From Candidatus Parcubacteria bacterium (GTDB taxonomy: Bacteria > Patescibacteriota > Patescibacteriia > Patescibacteriales > Patescibacteriaceae), in assembly GCA_023459655.1 (NCBI GenBank), contig JAEWTE010000049.1, forward strand, positions 1-22,763: 22,763 nt of DNA, written 5' to 3'. Every line of letters begins with the position of its first letter. Position 1 is the first letter of the stretch. A program made the position numbers and the translations under genes. The notes beneath the pieces are model-generated. The model was not told the origin of the DNA. It did no database searches and saw only the letters and a program-made list of their open reading frames with translations. This document shows positions 14,813 through 22,763 of this stretch, piece after piece.

Positions 14813-16330
14813 ATGCCTGTAAAAAAAATTAAGACGACTGCTCAGCGGCATGGTAATAGCCAGGCTCAACCAGCGGCTCGTCGATCAGCTGGGCGTCCAC
14901 CAAAAGTTCGATCAGTTAATCGAACAACTAAAGCAGCTACTAAGGGCTCGGCGAAGACCACAACTAATTCTCGATCAACAACTGTTAAGAAAAAGAAGAA
15001 TCAAACTAAAAGAATAGCTCAACCGCAAGTGGTGGTAGTAACTAATCAGCCGTTAGTGACCGAAGAAGAGTTTTCAGCCTGGCAATCAGCTCGCCAAGTT
15101 ATTGAGCCAAGTCAAGATAATCAAATTATAGATAATAATCAGCCAGTTGCTGACACATTTTTAGAAGTTGATAATCCGGAGTCGGCGATTTTGGAACCGT
15201 TACCAGTTGATTTTGATGAAGAAGTTGTGGCCCAGCCAGTTAATCGGCTTTATCGTAATTTAGCTTTGTTTTTTATTGGCTTAATTGCTGTAGTGATTAT
15301 GGTAATGTTTTATTATTCCTTAATTAGAGTAAAAATAACAGTGTATCCAACTGATAATCAGCAAAAGCAAGGGGTAATTATTGATATGATTGATACTGAT
15401 CCAATTCCTAGTGGATCAATGTCAGCTCAATTTATTGAAAAATCAATTGAATATCGGCAGACATTTAAAGCGACTGGTCAGCGACAAGTATCTGGTGATG
15501 GAACATTAACTGGTCAAGTTCGATTGGTTAATGAAACTGGCAAAGATCAACCATTGGTGGCCACTACTAGATTGTTAACTGATAGTGGAGTTTTATATCG
15601 TTTACGTAATTTTGTTACTGTTCCAGCTGGTGGACAGGTTTTAGCTGAAGTTTATGCTGACCAAGTTAAGCCGGAAAATACCATCCAGGCCAAGGCTAAG
15701 TTCACTATCCCGGGACTTTGGTCAGGCCTACAAGAAAAGATTTATGCGATTGCTGATCAGCCGATTGTTTTTCAAACCAATCAGCAGTCATTTATTTTGG
15801 CCGACGATTTAGAACGAGCGATTGTTCAAGCTAAACAAGGAGCTACCGAGCAACTTAAAGGTTTATTAGCTCAGGAGCAAGATGGAAAAGCAGCCGCTTA
15901 TTGGTTAGATAACTCCTTGTGGGAAATTGATAGTGACGGCCAAGTAGATGAAGTTAAAAATGAATTTACTGTAATAGTTAAAGCTAGTGCCGGTTTAGCA
16001 ATTTTTGACATTGAAGAATTATTAGATTTACTAAATAATTATAATAATTCTAATTTAAAAATTGATGAAAATTCTTTGTCTTATCAATTAACTGCCTGGC
16101 AACCAGAGCAACATTATGCTAAGATTAATATTAGTTATAATGCTGAATTAGCTAATGAACAAGTTGATCAATTAATTGATAAACGAGAACTAGTTGGTCT
16201 AGATAGAGTACAATTAGAAGAATATTTAGCTAATCAAGCAGGCCTGGCAACTTATAAGATAGTTTGGCAACCAGGCTTTTTGAAAAAAGTACCAGGGACT
16301 GATAAAATTATTTTACAATTAGGTAAATAA
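14813..16330 (+). CDS. Membrane-anchored Baseplate-J-like surface protein
   Basis: A 505-residue protein of unknown function. Residues 1-70 are a basic, Ala/Thr/Lys-rich, probably disordered tail; an acidic linker follows; one membrane helix lies at about 148-170 (LALFFIGLIAVVIMVMFYY); the remaining ~335 residues should be outside. The outer part starts RVKITVYPTDNQQ and contains TGQVRLVNETGKDQPLVATTRLLT followed by VPAGGQVLAEVYAD. That pattern is common in Patescibacteria proteins labelled Baseplate J-like, apparently unrelated to any phage in the neighbourhood. The tail, rich in DNA-binding-like basic residues, stays in the cytoplasm. It has its own promoter and ends at a strong terminator. 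Confidence 0.6.
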   Translation: MPVKKIKTTAQRHGNSQAQPAARRSAGRPPKVRSVNRTTKAATKGSAKTTTNSRSTTVKKKKNQTKRIAQPQVVVVTNQPLVTEEEFSAWQSARQVIEPSQDNQIIDNNQPVADTFLEVDNPESAILEPLPVDFDEEVVAQPVNRLYRNLALFFIGLIAVVIMVMFYYSLIRVKITVYPTDNQQKQGVIIDMIDTDPIPSGSMSAQFIEKSIEYRQTFKATGQRQVSGDGTLTGQVRLVNETGKDQPLVATTRLLTDSGVLYRLRNFVTVPAGGQVLAEVYADQVKPENTIQAKAKFTIPGLWSGLQEKIYAIADQPIVFQTNQQSFILADDLERAIVQAKQGATEQLKGLLAQEQDGKAAAYWLDNSLWEIDSDGQVDEVKNEFTVIVKASAGLAIFDIEELLDLLNNYNNSNLKIDENSLSYQLTAWQPEQHYAKINISYNAELANEQVDQLIDKRELVGLDRVQLEEYLANQAGLATYKIVWQPGFLKKVPGTDKIILQLGK

Positions 16331-16337
16331 TAAATTT

Positions 16338-16382
16338 TCTATAAAAAAATCTCCCGATCTAGTCGGGAGATTTTTTTATAGA
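16338..16382. terminator. Bidirectional terminator between convergent genes
   Basis: A perfect 20-base stem (16338-16357 with 16363-16382) around the loop TCTAG, core TCTCCCGA/TCGGGAGA flanked by seven A on one side and seven T on the other. It works in both directions, for the Baseplate-J-like gene and for gyrB. Confidence 0.92.
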
Positions 16383-16400
16383 ACAGAATAGAAACAATAA

Positions 16401-18437
16401 TTAAATATCTAAATTGGTGACTTTCTTGGCATGAGTTTGAATAAAATTCTTACGAGGGGCAACCTCATCACCCATTAACATTTCAAATATTTCACTAGCT
16501 ATAGCAGCATCCTCGACAGTAATTTGACGCAATACTCGGTTTTCAGGCTTCATGGTAGTATTCCACAGTTGTTCGGGGTTCATTTCACCAAGACCTTTGT
16601 ATCTTTGAATATGAAATTTAACGGCTGATTTAGCCTTAGTTTTTTCTTTAGCCTCTTCGTTATTATTATCTGAATTATCTTCTGGTTCATCTTCTTCGCT
16701 TTCAATTATTTCTTCATCAGCTGATATTCCGCCTAAGTCTTTGATGATTTTTTCTTTTTCTTCATCTGAATAAGCGTAAAGAGAGGTAGAGCCCTTTTTT
16801 ATCTGATAAAGAGGTGGTTGAGCAATATAAAGATAGCCGCCGGTGACTAATGGATTAAAGTGACGGAAAAATAAGGTTAATAATAATGTTCTAATGTGAG
16901 CACCATCAACATCAGCATCAGTCATAATAACGATTCGATGATAGCGTAAACGACTGATTTCAAATTGGTCATCAATATTGGTTCCCAGAGCGATAACCAT
17001 GTTTTTAACCTCGTTATTTTCTAGCATCTTATCTAAACGAGCTCTTTCGACATTGAGAATTTTACCTCGTAATGGCAAAATAGCTTGAAATCGACGATCA
17101 CGACCTTGTTTAGCACTACCACCGGCACTATCGCCCTCAACAATAAATAATTCACATTCTTCAGCTTTGCGACTAGAGCAGTCAGCTAATTTACCAGGTA
17201 AGGTGGCGCTATCTAGGGCGCTTTTACGTAATATAGCTGTACGGGCGGTTCGAGCGGCGATCCTAGCCTGAGCGGACAATAAGCATTTATTAATAATTTG
17301 TTCAGCTTCTTTAGGGTGTTCTTCTAAAAAAGTACTTAGAGATTCAATAGCAACCTGTTCAACGTAACTTTTTATTTCGGCGTTACCGAGCTTACCTTTG
17401 GTTTGTCCTTCAAACTGAGGATTGGGTAATTTGACACTAATAATTGCTACCAAACCCTCACGGACATCGTCACCAGTTAGATTATCTTCTTTTTCTTTTA
17501 AAAGACTTTTGGTGCGGGCATAGCTATTTAATACTCTAGTTAAAGCGCTACGGAAGCCAACTAGGTGGGTGCCACCCTCAATATTAATAATATTATTAGC
17601 AAAGGCTAGGACAGTTTCATTATAAGCATCATTATATTGTAAGGCCAGTTCTATTTTAACGTCATCAACTTCTTTTTCAACATAAAAAACAGTCTCATTT
17701 TTTACTTGATTATTTCTATTTAGGTTTTTTATGTAAGACTGAATACCACCCTCGAAATAGAAAGTATAGTGTTTTTGACGATGATTGGGACGTTGGTCAT
17801 GTAGTTTAACTTTTACTCCCTTGGTTAAATAAGTTTGTTGTCGAAAATGATCTAAAATGGTTCCCCATTTGAAATCAGTTGTATCAAAAATGGTGTCATC
17901 CGGTCTGAAGGTGATGGTAGTGCCATGTCTATCAGCATCAGTTTTACCAATTTTTTTAACTGGTCCTTTGGGTATACCACATTCATATTCTTGTTCCCAA
18001 ATTTCACCATTACGATAGACAGTCGCTTTTAAATAAACACTAAGGGCATTAACAACTGAAACACCAACACCATGAAGGCCGCCAGATATTTTATAACCAC
18101 TGCCACCAAATTTGCCACCAGCGTGAAGTTTGGTCATAACTGTTTCTAATGCTGATACGCCAGTGGTTTTATGAGTATCAACTGGAATGCCGCGACCATT
18201 ATCGGCTACTTCAACTAGACCGTCTGGTAATAAGGTTATTTCTACCGAATCAGCATAATTAGCCATTACTTCATCAAAACTATTATCGGTTACTTCCCAG
18301 ATTAAATGGTGTAGACCAGTAGTTGAAGTTGAACCAATATACATGCCCGGGCGTTTGCGAACCGGATCAAGACCCTCTAAAACAGTAATTGCTTCAGCAC
18401 TGTATTCGGTAGTGGCTTTTTGGAAATTCTTATTCAT
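16401..18437 (-). CDS. gyrB: DNA gyrase subunit B
   Basis: A 678-residue type IIA topoisomerase ATPase subunit that with GyrA introduces negative supercoils. GHKL ATPase: WEVTDNSFDEV, DNGRGIPV, and the lid GGKFGGSGYKISGGLHGVG. The transducer includes PNPQFEGQTKGKLGN. TOPRIM: LFIVEGDSAGGSAKQGRD and the metal motif DADVDG. C-terminal signature QRYKGLGEMNPEQLW near 611, which favours GyrB over ParE. An acidic, low-complexity insert (about 575-606, EEIIESEEDEPEDNSDNNN and a lysine run) sits just before that signature. The start is ATG 18437, ~46 bases from the predicted transcription start. Convergent with the upstream gene and divergent from the DUF3160-like gene. Confidence 0.95.
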   Translation of the reverse strand: MNKNFQKATTEYSAEAITVLEGLDPVRKRPGMYIGSTSTTGLHHLIWEVTDNSFDEVMANYADSVEITLLPDGLVEVADNGRGIPVDTHKTTGVSALETVMTKLHAGGKFGGSGYKISGGLHGVGVSVVNALSVYLKATVYRNGEIWEQEYECGIPKGPVKKIGKTDADRHGTTITFRPDDTIFDTTDFKWGTILDHFRQQTYLTKGVKVKLHDQRPNHRQKHYTFYFEGGIQSYIKNLNRNNQVKNETVFYVEKEVDDVKIELALQYNDAYNETVLAFANNIINIEGGTHLVGFRSALTRVLNSYARTKSLLKEKEDNLTGDDVREGLVAIISVKLPNPQFEGQTKGKLGNAEIKSYVEQVAIESLSTFLEEHPKEAEQIINKCLLSAQARIAARTARTAILRKSALDSATLPGKLADCSSRKAEECELFIVEGDSAGGSAKQGRDRRFQAILPLRGKILNVERARLDKMLENNEVKNMVIALGTNIDDQFEISRLRYHRIVIMTDADVDGAHIRTLLLTLFFRHFNPLVTGGYLYIAQPPLYQIKKGSTSLYAYSDEEKEKIIKDLGGISADEEIIESEEDEPEDNSDNNNEEAKEKTKAKSAVKFHIQRYKGLGEMNPEQLWNTTMKPENRVLRQITVEDAAIASEIFEMLMGDEVAPRKNFIQTHAKKVTNLDI

Positions 18438-18452
18438 AGCTTGATTTACATA

Positions 18453-18473
18453 AAAAATATAGCCGAATGGCTA
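18453..18473 (-). promoter_or_regulatory. Possible attenuator hairpin in the gyrB leader
   Basis: On the reverse strand, stem TAGCC-ATTC-GGCTA (18460-18473) is followed by TATTTTTTA. It lies wholly within the predicted 46-base leader. The stem is short, so it may be a weak pause or attenuation site or nothing. Confidence 0.25.
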
Positions 18474-18489
18474 GTTTTAAGTTATTATC

Positions 18490-18518
18490 ATAATAGCAAG
18501 AAAATTATGGGCTGGCAA
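18490..18518 (-). promoter_or_regulatory. gyrB promoter
   Basis: Reverse strand: TTGCCA (18513-18518), 17-base spacer, TATTAT (18490-18495). Transcription would begin near 18483. Confidence 0.6.
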
Positions 18519-18543
18519 GCTGATTTGCCTAAAAGTCAGCTTG
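18516..18543. promoter_or_regulatory. Palindrome linking two divergent -35 boxes
   Basis: Eight-base arms CAAGCTGA (18516-18523) and TCAGCTTG (18536-18543) with a 12-base centre. The left arm overlaps the gyrB -35 box and the right arm overlaps the -35 of the DUF3160-like gene. It could be a shared operator. It is followed by TTTTT on the + strand, so a terminator role is the alternative. Confidence 0.45.
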
Positions 18544-18569
18544 TTTTTCCGACTGTTAATTGATACAAT
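18541..18569 (+). promoter_or_regulatory. Promoter of the DUF3160-like/rodA run
   Basis: TTGTTT (18541-18546), 17-base spacer, TACAAT (18564-18569). Transcription would begin near 18576. The leader then contains the hairpin GATAAC-GGTG-GTTATC (18585-18600) 7 bases before the GTG start. Confidence 0.5.
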
Positions 18570-18607
18570 AAATTAAATTGCCGAGATAACGGTGGTTATC
18601 AAAAATT

Positions 18608-20755
18608 GTGAAAAAAAATCTGTTTAATAACCAATTATCAGAACCATTATCTGAGGACAAGTCCTCTTCATTTAGGCATCGTCAATCATCGACTGATATT
18701 TGGCTATGGTCGACTTCAGCGATTCTTTGTTTGGTTTTTATTTTTGTTTTATCTAGATTAATTATTTTGTGGAATCAGACTCCAACTCCAGTTAAACAAA
18801 TTAATCGACAAGTAAAGTCGAATAATAATGAGACTGTTTTAACCTTGCCGACAACAGCTGATGTTTCAGTTAGCGAAATGGTTAAAGATGATCCAAATTT
18901 TCGAGCTGATCAATTGATTTTTAAGCAAATTTATCAAGCACCAACTACTAGCTGGCCAGTAGCTGTTTTAGCTAACCAGTCTCAAATTGTCGATTTACCG
19001 ACTAATATTAAAAAAGATATCATTAATTATTATGAAATAAGACGTCATTATAATTTAGAGCCAGTAGTTAATCAATTAAATCAACAAGGCTCCGTTTTAG
19101 TTGATAATCCATTTGGAACTACCGAGCAAGATTTTTTTGATTTTTATGATTCTGCTCAACAGGCTGGCTGGCCCCTGCTTTTAACTAATGATGTTATTTT
19201 TTATTACTATCAAAATAATATAAAAGAAGTTTATAAAGCTGTTGAGGCTGGATTTTATGATAGTCTTTGGCAAATCAGTAATGGTTTATTTGAAGCAGCT
19301 AACCAGCGTTATCGAGCAGCCATTAGTCAAATCGATCAAAAGAATAATCCAATATTGGAAGCCTATCGTTTAAATGCCCAATATTGGGCGGTGGCTATTA
19401 AGTTATTAGTTCCCAAGACTAACCAAATTAATAAAGATGGTTTAGTCAGCAATTCAATTGTTTTTAGGTCTGGTGATGATCAGGTTTATAAAATGCCACA
19501 ATTAGACAGTAATTTAAGCCGTGAAGTTGATCAAGAAGTTGCCTTAATTCAAGCTGCAGCTAGTCAAAAATCTTCACCGATTTTTGGTCATGAGATTGAT
19601 TATGCTTTGTTCGCTCCAGATAATAATTATCAAGTTGGTGGTCGATTGACTAATTTTTCTATAGCTAGTCGCTGGCTTAGTTATACTTGGCCAACTTATA
19701 GTCAAGAGATAGATTGTCCCGATTGTCAATTAGATATTGATGATTGGCGGGTTAATTTTTTAGCCGCTAATGTTCTAGCTAGAGATTTAGCTAGTAATCA
19801 AGAATTTAAAAATCATTGGGCTAAGATTTATAAGACGATTAATTATTTTTCTGGTTTGCGTGATGAATTGACTTATGTTCATTATTTTAAAGCCCAACAA
19901 GAAGTTCTTGGTGATCAGACTTTAGAAGAAAGAGTATCTAGTGGTGAAAATGAGCGTAATGAATTTTTAGATCAATTGCAAACAGTAATTTTAAAGAATA
20001 ATTTTTCAACAGCTGATGGGGGTTGGAATCGTCAACTAGCTCAAGATCGAGCTAAAATTGGTTTGCGGGCGTTGCAAGACAATTATTGGCCAGGACAAAA
20101 AATTGATTGGTCTAAAATTAGTTCAAGTTTGGATAGTTTTATTGATCAACAACAAGTTGAAGATTGGCAAACCAATCAATTTTGGTCTAGTTTGGAAATG
20201 ATTGGAGAATGGTTTGCTAAAATACTGCCAAATCATCCAGATTGGTTTAAACCGACTTGGTGGAAGAATCAACAGTTAGCTTTAGCTAAGTTTTATTTGA
20301 TTAATTGGCAATTACCAGCTGATCAACGTGGAGTTGCTTTGCCAAAGAATGCCTTAAGTCAAGATAGTAGTTCAGGTGATAGCCTGGTTTCAATTGATAC
20401 CAATGGATTATCGATGATTGATCGTCAGATCGCTGAGGCAAAAATGTTGCGATTAGCTTTTGCCAAATTACAAGCTAGTAATTTATTGTCGGAGCAAAAA
20501 TTGACTGAAACAATCAATGTTTTGCAAATGATTAAAGACTTAGCAGTTAAACAATCAGCTGGTCAGGCTTGGACTAAAGAAGAATCTGATCAAATTAATA
20601 ATTTTTTTCAATCTAGAATTTTACAGTCAGGCGATAAGAAGTTGCCTAAAGCTGATAAGAAAGATTTTTCGTTACAAAAGATTATGGCTCGGATTGAGTT
20701 AAGAAAAATTAATGATCAGCCCCATATTTTAATTGGACCAGTAATAGAGCCTTAA
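18608..20755 (+). CDS. DUF3160-like membrane-anchored protein
   Basis: A 715-residue protein with a cytoplasmic N-terminus, one membrane helix at about 32-54 (WLWSTSAILCLVFIFVLSRLIIL), a Thr/Asn-rich linker and a large, mostly helical outer domain. The region LNQQGSVLVDNPF, then GWPLLLTNDVIFYYYQNNIKEVYKAVEAGFYDSLW, resembles DUF3160 (a glycine, then P-x-x-x-T-x-D, then a glutamate-rich helix). Function is unknown. A CPDC pair in the outer domain might form a disulfide or bind metal. The start is GTG 18608, the only start in frame before the membrane helix; a hairpin precedes it. It leads a run with the next two genes (20 and 1 base gaps). Confidence 0.6.
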   Translation: MKKNLFNNQLSEPLSEDKSSSFRHRQSSTDIWLWSTSAILCLVFIFVLSRLIILWNQTPTPVKQINRQVKSNNNETVLTLPTTADVSVSEMVKDDPNFRADQLIFKQIYQAPTTSWPVAVLANQSQIVDLPTNIKKDIINYYEIRRHYNLEPVVNQLNQQGSVLVDNPFGTTEQDFFDFYDSAQQAGWPLLLTNDVIFYYYQNNIKEVYKAVEAGFYDSLWQISNGLFEAANQRYRAAISQIDQKNNPILEAYRLNAQYWAVAIKLLVPKTNQINKDGLVSNSIVFRSGDDQVYKMPQLDSNLSREVDQEVALIQAAASQKSSPIFGHEIDYALFAPDNNYQVGGRLTNFSIASRWLSYTWPTYSQEIDCPDCQLDIDDWRVNFLAANVLARDLASNQEFKNHWAKIYKTINYFSGLRDELTYVHYFKAQQEVLGDQTLEERVSSGENERNEFLDQLQTVILKNNFSTADGGWNRQLAQDRAKIGLRALQDNYWPGQKIDWSKISSSLDSFIDQQQVEDWQTNQFWSSLEMIGEWFAKILPNHPDWFKPTWWKNQQLALAKFYLINWQLPADQRGVALPKNALSQDSSSGDSLVSIDTNGLSMIDRQIAEAKMLRLAFAKLQASNLLSEQKLTETINVLQMIKDLAVKQSAGQAWTKEESDQINNFFQSRILQSGDKKLPKADKKDFSLQKIMARIELRKINDQPHILIGPVIEP

Positions 20756-20775
20756 TTAATTTTGATTTTTATGAT

Positions 20776-21660
20776 ATGCCTTTAAAAAAAGAAAAAACTG
20801 AAGCCAGTTTTTTGCCAGATCGTTTAACAGATCATGATATTTCTTTAAAAAAACTATCTTTTGGTTTGTGGTATTTGCGTAATCGGCGATTATTTTTAAA
20901 TATCTTGATTGCTGGATTAATAATTCTTTCAGCGAGTGGTTGGATTTATAGTTTTTATGGTCTTGGTCGTTATTTTATTTTTGACCGAGAAAAAGATCGG
21001 CAATCTTTGTTGGAAATGGCTCAAACCGGAGTCAATTTATTGGCTGGACGGACTAATAAACCATTAAGTATTGGAGATGTTAAAATATTGGGTAATAATC
21101 CAAGTAATTTAATTGCAGAAATTCATAATCCAAACGAAAGAACAGTTGTTTCTTTTCGATACTCTTTTATTGCTAATGAACAGGCAGTTATTCAGCGTGA
21201 GGGGTTTATCTTACCAGGACAAAACCGATATTTAGTGGCCCTAAATCAAAATATACCGATTGGCTCCTCAGTTTATTTAAGGATTGATCAGGCTTATTGG
21301 CAAAGATTGAGTGCTCGAGAAATTCCTGACTGGCCAGCTTTTTTGGCCGATCATAATCAATTAGTTATTGCCGATCGTCAAGTCAGCTTAGCTAATGGTA
21401 GTAATCAGCTGGTTAGTCAGATTAAATTTCGTTTAGAAAATCGTTCAGCTTATGGATATTGGTCAGTTCCAATTTTAATAATGGCTTATCGGGGTGATAG
21501 CTTAGTTGATATTAATGAGTTGGTTTTGTCTAAATTAAAATCAGGTGAAATAAGAGATATAAATTTTTCTTGGCCAGGTCTAACTGGTGCCGATCGTTTA
21601 GAAATTATGCCAATTATTGATTTTCTAGATCAGGGTAATTATTTACCAGTGGAGAAATAG
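20776..21660 (+). CDS. Hypothetical single-pass membrane protein
   Basis: A 294-residue protein that I do not recognise. Residues 1-38 are charged and cytoplasmic, a membrane helix spans about 40-62 (LNILIAGLIILSASGWIY), and a ~230-residue outer part is rich in alternating hydrophobic residues that suggest a beta-sandwich (GDVKILGNNPSNLIAEIHNP, VVSFRYSFIANEQAVIQREGF, GYWSVPILIMAYRGDS). Repeated phrases with asparagine-proline turns suggest two similar domains of the adhesin or FxLYD type, which is a guess. It starts 20 bases after the DUF3160-like gene and ends 1 base before rodA, so it may act with the cell-wall machinery. Confidence 0.55.
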   Translation: MPLKKEKTEASFLPDRLTDHDISLKKLSFGLWYLRNRRLFLNILIAGLIILSASGWIYSFYGLGRYFIFDREKDRQSLLEMAQTGVNLLAGRTNKPLSIGDVKILGNNPSNLIAEIHNPNERTVVSFRYSFIANEQAVIQREGFILPGQNRYLVALNQNIPIGSSVYLRIDQAYWQRLSAREIPDWPAFLADHNQLVIADRQVSLANGSNQLVSQIKFRLENRSAYGYWSVPILIMAYRGDSLVDINELVLSKLKSGEIRDINFSWPGLTGADRLEIMPIIDFLDQGNYLPVEK

Positions 21661-21661
21661 T

Positions 21662-22762
21662 ATGATACAGCGACTCAACCACTATTGGCGTCGCAACGAT
21701 TGGTTAATAACTTTATCAATCTTGCTATTATTATCAGTTGGATTAACTCAAATCTACGGGGTGTCTTTGGGCCGTGGCGGGGTTAGTTTATTAGCTTTTC
21801 GTAAACAATTTATTTTTGCAATCATTGGTTTAATCGGTTATCTTTTTTTATCTTTTTCTGATTATCATCGCTGGCGCGGTTATGCTGCTTATTTATATAG
21901 TTTAGCGATAGTTTTATTAGTTAGTGTTTTATTGGTTGGTAGCTCGGTTAATGGCACTAAAGGCTGGTTTAATATTTTGGGACTAGGACTTCAACCGGTT
22001 GAATTAGTGAAAATTATTTTAATTATTTATTTGGCCGGATATTTTTCTAGTCGGACTGTACGAGCTGATCAATTTAAAAATTTATTTAAAAGTGGTATTG
22101 CCACATTTATTTTAACTGTTTTAGTTTTATTGCAACCAGATTTTGGTTCAGCTCTTTTATTAATGGCTATTTGGTTAGTTTTTATTTTAGTAATTGGTTT
22201 TGAACGCAAATATTTATATTGGTTAGCTGGACTAATGATTTTGTCGATTATAATTGGCTGGTCTTTTTTATTTACTAATATTCAGAAGAATCGAATTCGT
22301 TCTTTTATTAATCCAGGACATGGTGCTTTTAGTCAAAGCTATAATGTTAATCAGGCAATGATTGCTGTTGGGTCTGGTCGTTTGATTGGTCGGGGAGTTG
22401 GTTTTGGTTCGCAGACTCAGTTAAAGTTTTTACCAGAAGCTCAGACCGACTTTATTTTTGCAGTTATTGCTGAAGAGCGGGGTTTTTTTGGGGCTGGTTT
22501 AGTAGTTATATTGTTTACTATCATTATTTATCGAGCTTTGACAATTTTGCCAAAAATTAAAGATGATTTTGGTTGTTTTGTAATTATTGGTGCGGTTGGT
22601 TTATTAGCAGTTGAAATTTTTGTTAATTTGGCGATGAATATTGGTCTGTTACCGGTGGTTGGTATTGCTTTGCCGTTGGTTAGTTATGGTGGTAGTTCGT
22701 TGGTTTCTAGTTTATTATTACTTGGTTTAGTTAATAGTGTAATTATTAGAGCCCGTAGTTAA
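21662..22762 (+). CDS. rodA: SEDS-family peptidoglycan glycosyltransferase (RodA/FtsW type)
   Basis: A 366-residue membrane protein with about ten hydrophobic helices that polymerises lipid II into glycan strands. Diagnostic motifs: GTKGWFNILGLGLQPVELVKI, the loop with the catalytic aspartate in LPEAQTDFIFAVIAEERG, and the C-terminal LPLVSYGGSSLVSSLLLLG. RodA (elongation) and FtsW (division) are hard to separate; the short N-terminus and the absence of division genes nearby favour RodA. The start is ATG 21662, only 1 base past the preceding stop. The gene is complete and its TAA ends one base before the window edge. In rods it would partner a class B PBP, not seen here. Confidence 0.92.
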   Translation: MIQRLNHYWRRNDWLITLSILLLLSVGLTQIYGVSLGRGGVSLLAFRKQFIFAIIGLIGYLFLSFSDYHRWRGYAAYLYSLAIVLLVSVLLVGSSVNGTKGWFNILGLGLQPVELVKIILIIYLAGYFSSRTVRADQFKNLFKSGIATFILTVLVLLQPDFGSALLLMAIWLVFILVIGFERKYLYWLAGLMILSIIIGWSFLFTNIQKNRIRSFINPGHGAFSQSYNVNQAMIAVGSGRLIGRGVGFGSQTQLKFLPEAQTDFIFAVIAEERGFFGAGLVVILFTIIIYRALTILPKIKDDFGCFVIIGAVGLLAVEIFVNLAMNIGLLPVVGIALPLVSYGGSSLVSSLLLLGLVNSVIIRARS

Positions 22763-22763
22763 T

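Noticed and set aside
1..22763. CRISPR array, rRNA, insertion sequence, origin of replication
   Set aside because: I found no regularly spaced repeats, no rRNA hallmarks, no transposase and no DnaA-box cluster. gyrB alone does not mark an origin here because dnaA, dnaN and recF are absent.

Overview
The window looks like a chromosome segment from an AT-rich bacterium of the Candidate Phyla Radiation (Patescibacteria), probably Parcubacteria-like. The grounds are the family content (a RodA, DnaE, GyrB and RNase P RNA core mixed with a Baseplate-J-like and a DUF3160-like surface protein), the near absence of Shine-Dalgarno sites, the short gaps between genes, and stop codons that are only TAA or TAG. 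The phylum is inferred from style and families; there is no rRNA here to confirm it. Genes read without in-frame UGA, so the Gracilibacteria UGA=Gly code is not in use.

Layout. Bases 1-930 are core: the 3' end of recJ, an RNase HI, a tRNA-Val(CAC) whose first base is the last base of the RNase H stop codon, and a terminator. Bases ~930-5865 are an accessory defence island with two modules: (i) an XRE-type regulator, an EcoRI-family adenine methyltransferase and a DUF262-HNH nuclease (restriction-modification-like); (ii) an ABC-type AAA15 ATPase followed by a TOPRIM/RloB-like protein (AbiL/PARIS-like), preceded by a promoter framed by symmetric GACA-N6-TGTC sites. A small reverse-strand ORF of unknown function, possibly a remnant, closes the island. 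No integrase or transposase is visible.

Bases ~5866-6884 carry a strikingly GC-rich reverse-strand gene for a DHH-like protein with its own promoter, a strong Shine-Dalgarno site and a terminator. Its promoter diverges from that of rnpB (RNase P RNA, ~7068-7467), which is followed after only 9 bases by a polyprenyl-phosphate sugar-1-phosphate transferase and two GT4 glycosyltransferases, a likely surface-glycan operon. Then come dnaE with its own promoter, a membrane-anchored Baseplate-J-like protein, a bidirectional terminator, and gyrB on the reverse strand. gyrB diverges from a DUF3160-like protein, an unknown membrane protein and rodA. The two divergent promoters share a palindrome that touches both -35 boxes.

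Most interesting parts: the two-module defence island and its symmetric operators, the EcoRI-type methylase beside a DUF262-HNH nuclease, the foreign-looking DHH-like gene with DEH in place of DHH, the palindrome between gyrB and the DUF3160-like gene, and an RNase P RNA whose CCA-contact loop appears not to be canonical.
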